Assembly (NCBI RefSeq): GCF_030272695.1 | Contig: NZ_JARFYN010000001.1 | Span: 248,001-312,000, forward strand | Length of the DNA stretch: 64,000 bases | From: Martinezella calliandrae | GTDB taxonomy: Bacteria; Pseudomonadota; Alphaproteobacteria; Rhizobiales; Rhizobiaceae | Direction: 5' to 3' | Shown here: positions 34,688 through 44,930 of the stretch, one piece after another | Layout of the letters: every line of letters begins with the position of its first letter | Position numbering within the stretch: position 1 is the stretch's first letter | Notes under the pieces: generated by a model | Database searches by the model: none | Told to the model about the DNA's origin: nothing | Seen by the model: the letters and a program-made list of their open reading frames with translations, nothing else | Position numbers and translations under genes: made by a program

Positions 34688-35902
34688 CTATCGGCGTTTT
34701 TCGATGCGCACCGGCAGAGGGAGCGCACCCAAGGACGTCGCGACAGGCGGCCGGCCCGCGGCATTCAGCCGTTTATGCTCGAGATAATAGGCATAGGCGA
34801 ACTGTGCGGCAATGCCGACAAGGACATAGGCGCCGCCGACAGCCGGGTCTTTGTTGGTGATGTAGAGGATGACCTGGCCGGCCATGGCCAGGATCGTGCC
34901 CGCAACGAAGATGTTGAGGGAGTGCCGCCCAAGGATCGCCAACGGATGATCGGCGGGCCGCTGCAGCAATCGCGAAATAGTCGGCATACTGATGAAGAGA
35001 TAGGCAAGCGCCAGCACATGCAGCAATCGCGGCAGCGACAGAAAGGTCTTGTCGAAACCGGTGACCACCGTGGGCAGGCCGAAAGCAGCGAGGTGGTCGC
35101 CCAGAACCCAGAGCTTGTCGGTGACCCAGATGAAGGACAGCACGACATAGGCGAGCGATAGCGCAAACAAAACCGGGTTATAGGAAATCCGGCCGCCGCG
35201 CTTCACATGCATGATGGCCGCGAAGCCGATGACGAACAGGAGCTGCCAGGAGAGCGGGTTGAGAAACCAGAAGCCATCCAGCAGCGTCGTGTGCGGCGCG
35301 ATGTGATAGATGCCGGCAATCAGCCAGACACTGGCGGAAACCAAAAGCAGGAGCAGCGAGCTTCGCGCCTCAAGCACCAGGATTAACGGCAACATCAGGA
35401 ACAATGCGCCATACATCGGTAGGATATTGTTGTACCCGATCTGATGCCCGAGCAGCAGCAGGGCCGAAATGCCGCGAGCCGGGTCCATCAGCACGGCAAG
35501 GATGTTCACCTCGCAGAGCAAACCTGGCTGACGGAAAATCCAGGCGCCGGAGATAAACAGTACAAGCGTGATGAAGGTGGTAATCATGTGCGCCGCATAA
35601 AGCGTCAAGGCGCGCCTGATCGCCTTCCAGGCCATTGAAAGCTTATTGCCGGGCTTAAATCGCGAGCCGTAAGCGAGTCCGACGGAAATGCCGGAGATCA
35701 GCACGAACGCCTCAGCACCATCTGAGAAGCCGAAATTCTTGGTGGTCAGCCCTTCGAGAAACTGACCGGGCACATGATTGATGAAGATCGTGATCAGGGC
35801 CAAGGCCCTTAGAACATCCAGTCTCGTATCCCGCCGTGTCGCCGCCTTCGGCAAGCTGATTCGAGTTGCCGAAGCCACGTCGATATTAGCCCTGGAATTC
35901 AT
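34688..35902 (-). CDS. opgC: OpgC-like glucan succinyltransferase (acyltransferase 3 type)
   Basis: Polytopic inner-membrane protein of 404 residues with about ten hydrophobic segments. The N-terminal RRDTRLDVLRALALITIFINHVPG is the family start; FGFSDGAEAFVLISGISVGLAYG follows. OpgC proteins transfer succinyl groups to osmoregulated periplasmic glucans; in R. etli and Brucella (Cgm) they modify cyclic glucan. Start at 35902 (MNSRANIDVAS) has AGGAGAAG 6 bases before it. The stop of ndvB lies 94 bp upstream of this start on the same strand, so opgC probably belongs to the ndvB transcript and modifies its product. Confidence 0.88.
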   Translation of the reverse strand: MNSRANIDVASATRISLPKAATRRDTRLDVLRALALITIFINHVPGQFLEGLTTKNFGFSDGAEAFVLISGISVGLAYGSRFKPGNKLSMAWKAIRRALTLYAAHMITTFITLVLFISGAWIFRQPGLLCEVNILAVLMDPARGISALLLLGHQIGYNNILPMYGALFLMLPLILVLEARSSLLLLLVSASVWLIAGIYHIAPHTTLLDGFWFLNPLSWQLLFVIGFAAIMHVKRGGRISYNPVLFALSLAYVVLSFIWVTDKLWVLGDHLAAFGLPTVVTGFDKTFLSLPRLLHVLALAYLFISMPTISRLLQRPADHPLAILGRHSLNIFVAGTILAMAGQVILYITNKDPAVGGAYVLVGIAAQFAYAYYLEHKRLNAAGRPPVATSLGALPLPVRIEKRR

Positions 35903-35995
35903 GGACTTCTCCTGTTCCGACAATCAAATGCGATCGGGGCCAAAGAGTTCCCCCTTTGGCCCCGACCGTCGAAGCGAAAACAGCGTAGGAAAACG

Positions 35996-38900
35996 CTACT
36001 GTCCGATCGGATAGCCCTCTTCGGGATGGGCGATCGCCCTGTCATTTACCGTTACCAAGTATCCCTTAGCATCGGGCGCTTTTGAGACGGAAATGCGGTA
36101 ATTTCCGCTCGGCAGTTGAAGGTCTGCCGCAAAGCTATCCCACTGGGAAGGCAAGGCCGGCTTGACGAAAAGTCGTCCGTTTTTCATGCGGATACCGAGA
36201 ATGCCTTCGATAGCGACGCGATAAAGCCACCCAGCAGATCCTGTGTACCAGGTCCAGCCGCCACGGCCGGTTAATTGTCCTTCACCATAAATATCAGCCG
36301 CGACCACGTAGGGCTCTACACGATACGTATCGGCCTGATCACGATCGCGTGCATGGTTGACGGGGTTGAGCATGTCGAAGCAATGCCAGGCATCGTCGCC
36401 ACGGTTCATCTCCGCCAGCGCCATCACGACCCAGGTCGCGGCATGGGTGTACTGACCACCGTTTTCGCGCACACCCGGCGGATAGGACTTGATATAACCC
36501 GGATCTCGCGCCGACTTGGCGAAGGGCGGCGTGAAGAGCCGAATTATCCGGTTGTCGTCGTCGACGAGCTTTTCGAGAACGGCGTTCATCGCCATTTCGC
36601 CGCGCTCGCGATCGCCTTCGCCGGAGAGAATATTCCAGGACTGCGCGATCGAATCGATCTGACATTCGAAATTCTCGTCCGAACCGAGCGGGCTACCGTC
36701 GTCGAAATAGCCGCGGCGATAGTGACTGCCATCCCAGCCCGCCGTTTCCAGCGCCTTGCGCAATTCCGGCAGATGCTTGGTCCAGCGCTCGACACGCTCC
36801 TTGTCGCCCCGCGCCGCCGCATAGGGCAGGAAGGCGGCGAGGGTACCGGCCAGGAACCAGCCGAGCCAGACACTCTCGCCGCGGCCCTGGATGCCGACAC
36901 GGTTCATGCCGTCGTTCCAGTCGCCGCCGAGGATCAGCGGCAATCCGTTGCCGCCCTTGCGCTTGATCGCGAGATCGAGCGCCAAGGCCGCATGTTCGTA
37001 GACGCTGACCTTGTCCTGCGAGACGGTCGGCTGATAGAAGACGTCGTGCGTGCCAGGCATCAGGGCGGCCCCTTCGACGAAGGCAAGCTCCTCGTCGAGA
37101 AGCGACTTGTCGCCGGTCGCGGTGCAATACTGGTCGATGGCATAGGCGAGCCAGACGACGTCGTCCGAGATACTCGTGCGCACGCCCGCGCCGCTGCCCG
37201 GCAGCCACCAATGCTGCACGTCGCCTTCGCGGAACTGGCGTTGGGCCGCGTTCAGGATCTGCTTGCGGGCAAGCTCTGGCGCATGCATGAGGAAGGCCAG
37301 CGTATCCTGAAGCTGGTCGCGGAAGCCGAAGGCGCCCGAGGACTGGTAGAAGGCGGTGCGCGCCATGATGCGGCAGCCGAGGCTCTGATAGGGGAGCCAG
37401 GCGTTGATCATGTTGTTCATCGCCTTGTCCGGCGTCGATATCTGTAGACGGCCGGTGAAGCTATCCCAGAAGCCGCGGCTGGCCGAAAGCACAGTCTCGA
37501 AATCGGCTTTGCGGATATCGGCGACCAAGGCACGCGCCTCCTCGAGCGAAGCGGTATCGCCCATATAGAAGCAGATGTCCTTCTGCTCACCGGTTGCGAC
37601 TGTCAGATCGAAAGCGAGCGCCGCGCAGGGGTCGCCGTCGAGATCAGTGGAGTTGGAGAGGACGGCGCCGGAAACGACGGCCTCTGGCATCTGCACCGTG
37701 CCGTAGCGGCCGATGAATTCGCGGCGGCTGGCCGAGAAGCTCGAATGCGCCTCGCTCGCCGCCATGAAGGCGACACGCTTGGAATAGTCGATGCTGTAGG
37801 GATTGTTGGCAAACAGGGCACCCGTCTCTTCGTCCAGTGACGACAGGATGAACGGTCTCGTCTTATTCGGATTAGTGCCGAGCACCCATTCCGCATAATT
37901 GTAGAGCCGCAGCCGGCGGGCGCCGGCGCCCATGTTGCGGACGCGCAGGCGGAAGAGCTTGACGGGACGTTCGCGATCGACGGTTTGTGTCAGTTCCAGC
38001 GCTATACCGCTCTGTTCGCTCGAGAACACCGAGTAGCCGAGACCGTGACGGGCCTCAAATCGGATTTTCGGATTACGCGACAGGCCGGCATAGGGAGTCA
38101 TCACCGTATTGCTGTCGAGATCGGTCACGTAAAGCGCCTCACCCGGACGGTTGATGACCATGTCGTTGGTCCAAGGAGTCAACTGATAGTCGCGGGAATT
38201 GTGGCTCCAGGTGAAGCCACCGCCTTCGGCGGGCACATGGAAGCCGAAGCGGTCGTTGGATATGATGTTGACCCACGGATGCGGCGTCGACTGGCCGCCG
38301 GCAAGCCGGACGACATATTCGCGGCCATCGTCGGCAAAGCCGCCATAGCCGTTCCAGAAATCGAGATCGTCCTGGGCTTCCAAAGCATCGGCCGTAAAGA
38401 CCGACTCCTGCGGCACCATCGGTAAGGCAAGGCGATTGACAGGCAACGGTCCATCTGATTGCGAGGAAGCGAACAGCGTCGTCGCGCGCGCGATCTGGTC
38501 AACAAGCTTGCCGTTGCGAGCATGGAAGATCACCCGCGATGCAGCGAGGATCTGCTGGTAAGTCTCGTTCTCGATCAGGTCCTTGCGAACCGAGAAGATG
38601 TTCTGCCGCAGCCCATCGCCCTGATTGTGGCGAACGTGCTCGACGAGCTTGTCCAGCTCGCGCTGCATATCCTGAGCGTGATCGACTGCGCGCTCGTTGA
38701 CGATCACGAGATCCGCATTGATGCCACGCGAACGCATGTATTCCGCCGCGCTTAGCGCTTCCCTGGCGATTTCGAGATCTATGTCGTCATTGATGCGCAA
38801 GGTGAAGATCGGGAAATCACCCGAAATAGTCACCGGCCAGAGCGCTGACTGCGAATGCAGGCCAGCCTGAACGGTGGCGCCGTCGGCGCGCAGGTGCATA

Positions 38901-41900
38901 TCTGGATAGACGAGGTAGCGGGCGAGCTTCTGGAAGGCTGCCGCCTGCTGCGAGGTGACGCCGACGTGGCGCATCTGCATCTGCGTGCGCGTCCAAGCCT
39001 GCGTCAGCTCAATCCCGAAGGTATCGGGGTTGCGGTAGCGTTCGACAGCCTTGTCGACATCCTCGCGGTTCGGCGCGGCGATGGTCCAGAAGATGATGCT
39101 GACCTTCTTGCCGGCAGGAACCCGCACGACCCGACGCAACGACAGACAGGCGTCCATCGTGAAACCGTCGGTGCCGGACAAGGTAGCGCCCGGATCGAAG
39201 GCCGCAGCTTCTGCAAGCGTGCGACCGCGGCCGAGGAACTTGCGGCGGTCCGTCTCGAATTCGGTCGGACGCTCGGAACCGGCATTGTCGACAACCAGAT
39301 GGGCGACTGACATATCCGGCTCGTTGTAGTCGCGTTTGTTGCGCTCGGCGCGGATCACGTCGCCGCTGCTGCCGATCTCCGTGCGCACGAACATGCGCGT
39401 AAAGACCGGATGGCCTGAATCGACATCGTCGCTGGCAATCGCCGGCTCGAGATAGGAGGTTACTTCGATGAAGCGGTCCTCAGCGCCCATGTTGAGCAGC
39501 GTGACGCGGCGGCCTTCGGCATCGTTTTCCGTTGCGACGATGCACTCGACCTCACTGGTGAGATCACCGATGGTCTTGGTGTATTCCACCTTTTCGTCGC
39601 TGAATGAGACCTTGACCTTCTCACCTTCGATGCTGCGCGGGTCCGAGGTCGTGGACCACCATTGGCCGGATATGGTATCGCGCAGGAAGATGAATGTGCC
39701 CCAGCGATCTTCCGTAGGATCGGGCCGCCAGCGCGAGACGGACAAGCCGTTCCAGCGCGAATAGCCGGCGCCGGTTGCCGTCAGCATGACGGAATAGTGA
39801 CCGTTGGAGAGAAAGGCGAGTTCGCGGTCCTGCGTGGCCGGATCGGCGATCTTCCGGATTTCCGGGCGCAGCATGTCTTCCTGGATATTGGCCGGCTGGT
39901 CACTCTCATGCTTAGCAGCCATGACCGGGATATCGCGCGGCGCCTTTTCCTGCAGCAGCAGTTCGGCCGCTTCGATCACAGGATCGGCGTGGAACAGCTC
40001 ACGCAGGCGGCCGTTGAAGGCGACATTGGCAATAGCCGCAATCGACATGCCGTGATGGTGGGCATAGTAGTTATAGACCACCGCGCACTTCTTACCTTCC
40101 GGAACGCGGGTCGGCGTGAAGTCGACGGCGTCGTGGAAGCCATAGGTGCCGAGCGCTCCGACCTTGCGGAGCTTCTGCAGATTTTCGAGCGCCGCTTCCG
40201 GCCGGTATTGGCTGGCCAGGATAGAGGCATAGGGCGCGATGACGGCATTCTGGCCGAGGCCGCGCTTCAGGCCCAGCGAGGGCACGCCGAAATTGGTGTA
40301 CTGGTAGTGCATATAATGGTCGCGGGCATTGAAGGCCGCTTCCGAGATGCCCCAGGGGATGCCCGCGCCCAGACGCTTGGCATAGTTCATCTGCTCCTGA
40401 ACGATCAGATTGTTCGTCTGGTTGAGAATACCGCCCTGGCGCTCCTGCATGACGAGCGGCGGCATCAGATATTCGAACATCGAGCCGGACCAGGAAACCA
40501 GCGCGCCGCGCGAACCGATCGGCACGACCTGACGCCCGAGGCGGTACCAATGCTCCGTCGGCAGGTCGCCCTTGGCGATGGCGAAGAGACTGGTGAGGCG
40601 GGCTTCGGACGCCAGCAAGTCGTAGCAGGCGGCATCGAGTTCGTTGGTTTCCACACGGAAGCCGATCGAGAGCAAACGCCGTTCCGGACGGTAGAGGAAA
40701 CTGAAATTCATCCCGAAGGCGATTTCACGCATGCGGTCTCGCAGCTTTGCCAGGCGCTGACGCAGCGCATCGACATTGGCGAGATCGAAAACGCTGTCAG
40801 CGATATGACCTTCGCAGACCTTCACCAGCGATTCCGACCAAAGCAGCACCTCTCCGCTCTGCGGCGACTTGACCTCGTAGTCGAGGTTGGCAGCGAGCTT
40901 CTGGATATCATGCGCCAGGACCGACAGGTTGATGATGCGGATCGAGGCGAACTCATGCTCGCGCTTGACCGCCGCCAGCGCGTTCCGGAAGCCGATAATG
41001 CGTTCTTCCAGTCGATGACGCAGCGGACGGACGGTTTTGCGGTCATCCGGCAGCTCGGCAAGCATTTCACCGAGAATGCCGGCGACATCGCCGATACCGT
41101 CGAGATTGCCTTGCATATGCGCGGAAGGCGCTTCCGCCCAGATGCGGCAGGCCGAAGACACGGCGATCAAGTGGCCGGCAAAATTGCCGCTATCAACCGC
41201 CGAGACATAGCGCGCGCCCATCGGCTTTAGGGTGTCGGTATGATACCAGTTGCACAGATGTCCGCGGAACTTCTCGAGCTTCTCGACCGTCGCCATGGTC
41301 CTTTCCATGCGATCGATGGTTTCCTCGAAGGAAATCCAGCCGAAATTGCGGGCCGAAATCACCGATAGCAGGTAGACGCCGATATTGGTCGGCGAGGTGC
41401 GGGAGGCGACCACCGCATGCGGCGTCTGTTGCACATTGTCCGGCGGCAGATGGTTTTGCTGCTCGACGACGAAGGTGTCGAAATAGCGCCAGGTGCGACG
41501 CGCGATCTTGCGCAGCTCGGCCGAGACACTTTCCGGCACTTCGAGCTTGTCTTCGGTTTCCGCCGTCTGGCTGACATACCAGGCGATCGCAGGCGACAAG
41601 ACCCAGAGCAGCGCAAAGGGAATGCCGACGAAGAAGGCGTTGTCGCCGGAAAGAGATGCGAAAGCCAATGCCAACAGCGCCAGCACAGGCGCGTGCCACA
41701 TGACGCGGTAGTGACCGAGGATCGTCGTCTGCGCCGCAGCCTGGGCGCTAGCCGCCGTACGCCACTGCAGCATCAGCTTGCGGCTGACGAAGGCGCGGTA
41801 GAGCGAGCGGCCAATGGCGTCAGCCATGATACAGGCGCCGTCGGCGATAAAGACGATACGTAGCGCCACTTGCGCATTGGCGGCACGGATATCCGACCAG

Positions 41901-44506
41901 ACCGTATAGAGATGGGCCCGGGCGACGATATCGCTGGTGCGCGGAATGATGCCGTTGATCAGCGACAGCGTCGGCGCCACGAACAGGCAGAAGATCAGCA
42001 GGATCTGCCAGATCAGGGCGGCGAACGGCCCCATGAAATACCAGCCGAGAACGGAGGCGAAGAACCAGGCGATCGGCGTCAACGAGCGGCGCAGATTGTC
42101 CATCATCTTCCAACGGCCGAGGCCGGTGACGCCGCGCTTCGGATTGAAGAGATATGGAAGCAACTGCCAGTCGCCGCGAGCCCAGCGGTGCTGGCGCGAG
42201 ACTTCGACTTCGTAGCGAATCGGGAAATCTTCCACGAGCTCGCAGTCGGTCACGAGCGCGCAGCGCGCCATCGAGCCTTCGAGCAGATCGTGGCTGAGAA
42301 CCGCGTTCTCTTCGATCTTGCCCTTCAGCGAGGCCTCGAAGGCATCGACATGATAGAGGCCCTTGCCGGTGAACGTGCCTTCTTCGACGAGGTCCTGATA
42401 GACGTCCGAGACGGCAAAGACGTAAGGGTCGAGGCCGCGATTGACGGAGAAGACGCGCTGGAATACCGAGGCGTCCTTGCCGGTCGTCAGCGACGGGGTG
42501 ACGCGTGGCTGCAGCACGCCATAACCGCGGACGACGCGCTTGCTTTCGGAATCGAACACCGGCCGGTTGATCGGATGATGCAGCTTGCCGACGAGCTTCG
42601 TGACCGTGTCACGCACCAGGCGCGTGTCGGAATCGAGCGTCATGACGTATTTCACGTCCTTCGGCACGGTATTGGCGCCGGGCAGGAAGGTCGTATCGCG
42701 ATCACCACGCAGCAACAGGTTCAGCTCGTGCAGCTTGCCGCGCTTGCGTTCCCAGCCCATCCAGGCGCCTTCGGCCGGATTGTAGAGGCGGCGGCGGTGC
42801 AGCAGATAGAAGCGCTGCTTGCCGTCCTCGGCATAGCGGGCCGAGAGATTGGCGACCTCGCGGCGGGCGTAGTCCAGAATTTCCAGATCGCGTTCGCTCT
42901 CTTCTTCCTTGCTGTCCGGCCAGTCGCTGAGCAGCGCGTAATAGACCTCGCCGCGTGGATTGGCGAGGTAATGAACTTCGAGATTGCGGACCAGCTCGTC
43001 GACGCTGTCGCGATTGGCGATCAGTGTCGGCACGACGACCAGCGTGCGGGCTTCTTCCGGAATGCCTTCCTTGAACTCATAGCCGACGAGGCGCGCCGGC
43101 GTGAGGAACATGGTGACCACGAAATTGAACAGGCCCGTCGCACCTTCCGATGCTGGCAAGGAGAACATCAACAGCAGGATGATGGTTTCGGCCCAGCCCA
43201 TGCCGGCCTGGATCATGAAATAGCCGACGATCCAAAGCGCGATCACAGTGAGCAGGAGAACCGGTGCGGCGATCGCCAGCCAGTTGAACTTGCGCCATTC
43301 GCGGACGAAGCGCTGCGACAGCTTCGGCCGGAAGCCGATCGCGTTTTCCAGCTTCTCGATCTGCTGGCCGACGATAAAATCGCCGATATTGGGCTCATGC
43401 GGTTGCGGCTCGCCTGAGACCTTGGCCGCCTCGGTCATAGCCATGGCGACCTGGGCGATCTCCATCTCCGTTTTGTCGGAACGGCGTGCAAGCTTTTCGA
43501 TGGCGCGGCGATAGCTGTTGCGCGAGCCGGGATCAAGCTTTGCGTAGTCGGTCTCGTCCCAGAGCAGCTTGTCGACCGCGCTGACCTCCTCGACCCAGCC
43601 CGACCAGTCGGTGTCGTCGATTAGGCGCAGGCTCTTGATGATGTTGCCCATCGTCACATTGCCGGACGACAGGCGGTTGTGCTCGGCCATCATGACGGTT
43701 TCGGCATCGGTGCCGGCGTCCGCCAGGCGCCTTTCCAGCCAGGTGACGGCAAGGCCCGACGTATGCGAACCGTCGCGCAAGCGATAGAGGAACTGTGTCG
43801 CGAAGGTATTGTCCGATGTATAGGGTTCGAGCGTCTTCAGGAACTCGGTGACCTTGGCGTCGTCATTGATGCGGATCAGTTCATCGACGGCGGCATTGGC
43901 CTTCTTGCGCGTCAGTCGGCTCTGTTCGACGCGGCTGGAGATACGGCGCAGGTTATCGACGAGGACGTAGCGGACCAGCGACGGAACCGCCCAGAGTTCG
44001 CCGATCTTCAGCATCTCGTGCGACTGGAAGCCTTCGACGAGTGCGAGCAGACCCTGGTTGGACACGGTACTATGCGTGTGGGCGACGTAGAGCCAGGCGA
44101 GCGCCAGCGTGCGCGGCATTACCATGCCATCGATGGTGATCGTCTGCAGCTGATCGTAGAACTTCTTCGGAAAATCGCGGCGAACTTCCTGGATCGCCTC
44201 TTCGATGATGTAGTGGTTGTCGAGCAGCCATTCAGCGGCCGGGGTGATCGATTCGCCTGCATCGACGTCGGCATTGGCCGAACGATAGACGCGCAGGATC
44301 TCCTTTTCGTTCTCCTTGTGCCGAGCGAAGAAGTCGAAGGGCGCAAAGCCCGGCAGCTTCGTGCCGGCGCCATTGCGAGCGAAAGCCGAACCGCATTCTC
44401 GGATCTGATCGTTGGAGAAATAGGCGGCACGGATCGAATCGTTATGATCGATCTGCTTGGCTTCAGAATCGCGCGGCGGAACAGTGGAGAGATTTTGAGA
44501 TGTCAT
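35996..44506 (-). CDS. ndvB: Cyclic beta-1,2-glucan synthase NdvB
   Basis: One of the largest proteins in rhizobia, 2836 residues here, as in S. meliloti. It starts, elongates, phosphorolyses and cyclises beta-1,2-glucan at the inner membrane. The N-terminal part is a GT84-type glycosyltransferase with DSDTRLVRDT near residue 622 and the QHRWARGDW motif near 774, flanked by transmembrane segments (near 425-480, 810-860, 950-990). The C-terminal half is a GH94-type phosphorylase domain that fixes ring size; the catalytic stretch LILGGDWNDGMN is near residue 2534. Start ATG 44506 (MTSQNLSTVPPRDS) is used; the frame extends to 44578 without a ribosome site. No frameshift is seen over 8.5 kb. The presence of ndvA and opgC nearby completes synthesis, export and decoration. 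Confidence 0.96.
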   Translation of the reverse strand: MTSQNLSTVPPRDSEAKQIDHNDSIRAAYFSNDQIRECGSAFARNGAGTKLPGFAPFDFFARHKENEKEILRVYRSANADVDAGESITPAAEWLLDNHYIIEEAIQEVRRDFPKKFYDQLQTITIDGMVMPRTLALAWLYVAHTHSTVSNQGLLALVEGFQSHEMLKIGELWAVPSLVRYVLVDNLRRISSRVEQSRLTRKKANAAVDELIRINDDAKVTEFLKTLEPYTSDNTFATQFLYRLRDGSHTSGLAVTWLERRLADAGTDAETVMMAEHNRLSSGNVTMGNIIKSLRLIDDTDWSGWVEEVSAVDKLLWDETDYAKLDPGSRNSYRRAIEKLARRSDKTEMEIAQVAMAMTEAAKVSGEPQPHEPNIGDFIVGQQIEKLENAIGFRPKLSQRFVREWRKFNWLAIAAPVLLLTVIALWIVGYFMIQAGMGWAETIILLLMFSLPASEGATGLFNFVVTMFLTPARLVGYEFKEGIPEEARTLVVVPTLIANRDSVDELVRNLEVHYLANPRGEVYYALLSDWPDSKEEESERDLEILDYARREVANLSARYAEDGKQRFYLLHRRRLYNPAEGAWMGWERKRGKLHELNLLLRGDRDTTFLPGANTVPKDVKYVMTLDSDTRLVRDTVTKLVGKLHHPINRPVFDSESKRVVRGYGVLQPRVTPSLTTGKDASVFQRVFSVNRGLDPYVFAVSDVYQDLVEEGTFTGKGLYHVDAFEASLKGKIEENAVLSHDLLEGSMARCALVTDCELVEDFPIRYEVEVSRQHRWARGDWQLLPYLFNPKRGVTGLGRWKMMDNLRRSLTPIAWFFASVLGWYFMGPFAALIWQILLIFCLFVAPTLSLINGIIPRTSDIVARAHLYTVWSDIRAANAQVALRIVFIADGACIMADAIGRSLYRAFVSRKLMLQWRTAASAQAAAQTTILGHYRVMWHAPVLALLALAFASLSGDNAFFVGIPFALLWVLSPAIAWYVSQTAETEDKLEVPESVSAELRKIARRTWRYFDTFVVEQQNHLPPDNVQQTPHAVVASRTSPTNIGVYLLSVISARNFGWISFEETIDRMERTMATVEKLEKFRGHLCNWYHTDTLKPMGARYVSAVDSGNFAGHLIAVSSACRIWAEAPSAHMQGNLDGIGDVAGILGEMLAELPDDRKTVRPLRHRLEERIIGFRNALAAVKREHEFASIRIINLSVLAHDIQKLAANLDYEVKSPQSGEVLLWSESLVKVCEGHIADSVFDLANVDALRQRLAKLRDRMREIAFGMNFSFLYRPERRLLSIGFRVETNELDAACYDLLASEARLTSLFAIAKGDLPTEHWYRLGRQVVPIGSRGALVSWSGSMFEYLMPPLVMQERQGGILNQTNNLIVQEQMNYAKRLGAGIPWGISEAAFNARDHYMHYQYTNFGVPSLGLKRGLGQNAVIAPYASILASQYRPEAALENLQKLRKVGALGTYGFHDAVDFTPTRVPEGKKCAVVYNYYAHHHGMSIAAIANVAFNGRLRELFHADPVIEAAELLLQEKAPRDIPVMAAKHESDQPANIQEDMLRPEIRKIADPATQDRELAFLSNGHYSVMLTATGAGYSRWNGLSVSRWRPDPTEDRWGTFIFLRDTISGQWWSTTSDPRSIEGEKVKVSFSDEKVEYTKTIGDLTSEVECIVATENDAEGRRVTLLNMGAEDRFIEVTSYLEPAIASDDVDSGHPVFTRMFVRTEIGSSGDVIRAERNKRDYNEPDMSVAHLVVDNAGSERPTEFETDRRKFLGRGRTLAEAAAFDPGATLSGTDGFTMDACLSLRRVVRVPAGKKVSIIFWTIAAPNREDVDKAVERYRNPDTFGIELTQAWTRTQMQMRHVGVTSQQAAAFQKLARYLVYPDMHLRADGATVQAGLHSQSALWPVTISGDFPIFTLRINDDIDLEIAREALSAAEYMRSRGINADLVIVNERAVDHAQDMQRELDKLVEHVRHNQGDGLRQNIFSVRKDLIENETYQQILAASRVIFHARNGKLVDQIARATTLFASSQSDGPLPVNRLALPMVPQESVFTADALEAQDDLDFWNGYGGFADDGREYVVRLAGGQSTPHPWVNIISNDRFGFHVPAEGGGFTWSHNSRDYQLTPWTNDMVINRPGEALYVTDLDSNTVMTPYAGLSRNPKIRFEARHGLGYSVFSSEQSGIALELTQTVDRERPVKLFRLRVRNMGAGARRLRLYNYAEWVLGTNPNKTRPFILSSLDEETGALFANNPYSIDYSKRVAFMAASEAHSSFSASRREFIGRYGTVQMPEAVVSGAVLSNSTDLDGDPCAALAFDLTVATGEQKDICFYMGDTASLEEARALVADIRKADFETVLSASRGFWDSFTGRLQISTPDKAMNNMINAWLPYQSLGCRIMARTAFYQSSGAFGFRDQLQDTLAFLMHAPELARKQILNAAQRQFREGDVQHWWLPGSGAGVRTSISDDVVWLAYAIDQYCTATGDKSLLDEELAFVEGAALMPGTHDVFYQPTVSQDKVSVYEHAALALDLAIKRKGGNGLPLILGGDWNDGMNRVGIQGRGESVWLGWFLAGTLAAFLPYAAARGDKERVERWTKHLPELRKALETAGWDGSHYRRGYFDDGSPLGSDENFECQIDSIAQSWNILSGEGDRERGEMAMNAVLEKLVDDDNRIIRLFTPPFAKSARDPGYIKSYPPGVRENGGQYTHAATWVVMALAEMNRGDDAWHCFDMLNPVNHARDRDQADTYRVEPYVVAADIYGEGQLTGRGGWTWYTGSAGWLYRVAIEGILGIRMKNGRLFVKPALPSQWDSFAADLQLPSGNYRISVSKAPDAKGYLVTVNDRAIAHPEEGYPIGQ

Positions 44507-44930
44507 GGATTCGGGTTCTGGGTCCAAACAGAGTGACAGGCATTGTCGCCTTCGAGTTTTTTGCCCTGCCCGACACAACTATTCATGAATTTGGACCCTT
44601 TGCTTCGCTTCCCGGCGTGCGAAGGGGATGAATTCGAAGTGACGGCTTAGAACAAACGTATTCGGGCGAAGATTTTCACGGCCTCTTCTTCAGGATCATG
44701 GCTATTTTGCGCCACCGTTCGAAACAGGCTTCCGTGAAACTTGACACGCGGCCGGACGGTTCCGGCAGCGGTCCGCACGTGTTAAAGACAATCGATCAAG
44801 ATCATGAGGCATTCTCCTTAGGCTGATTTCTTTCGATCGGAAATTCAGCAGGGCTTGGCAGGTTGAACCCTCCATATCCCGCAGAAGATGAACTTAAACT
44901 GAACTCCCTCAAAAGATTCGCAAACTCCTC
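44507..44930. other. Intergenic region upstream of ndvB
   Basis: 424 bp between ndvB and the stop of the XRE regulator, AT-rich near 44880-44940. It must hold the ndvB promoter on the minus strand. No ORF, repeat or RNA gene is supported. Confidence 0.4.

Noticed and set aside
33184..34860. 558-codon plus-strand frame opposite the porin gene
   Set aside because: Shadow of the porin and its upstream region; the porin has signal peptide and C-terminal Phe.
36275..43417. Several plus-strand frames of 390-522 codons opposite ndvB
   Set aside because: All are shadows of ndvB; no motifs, no ribosome sites.
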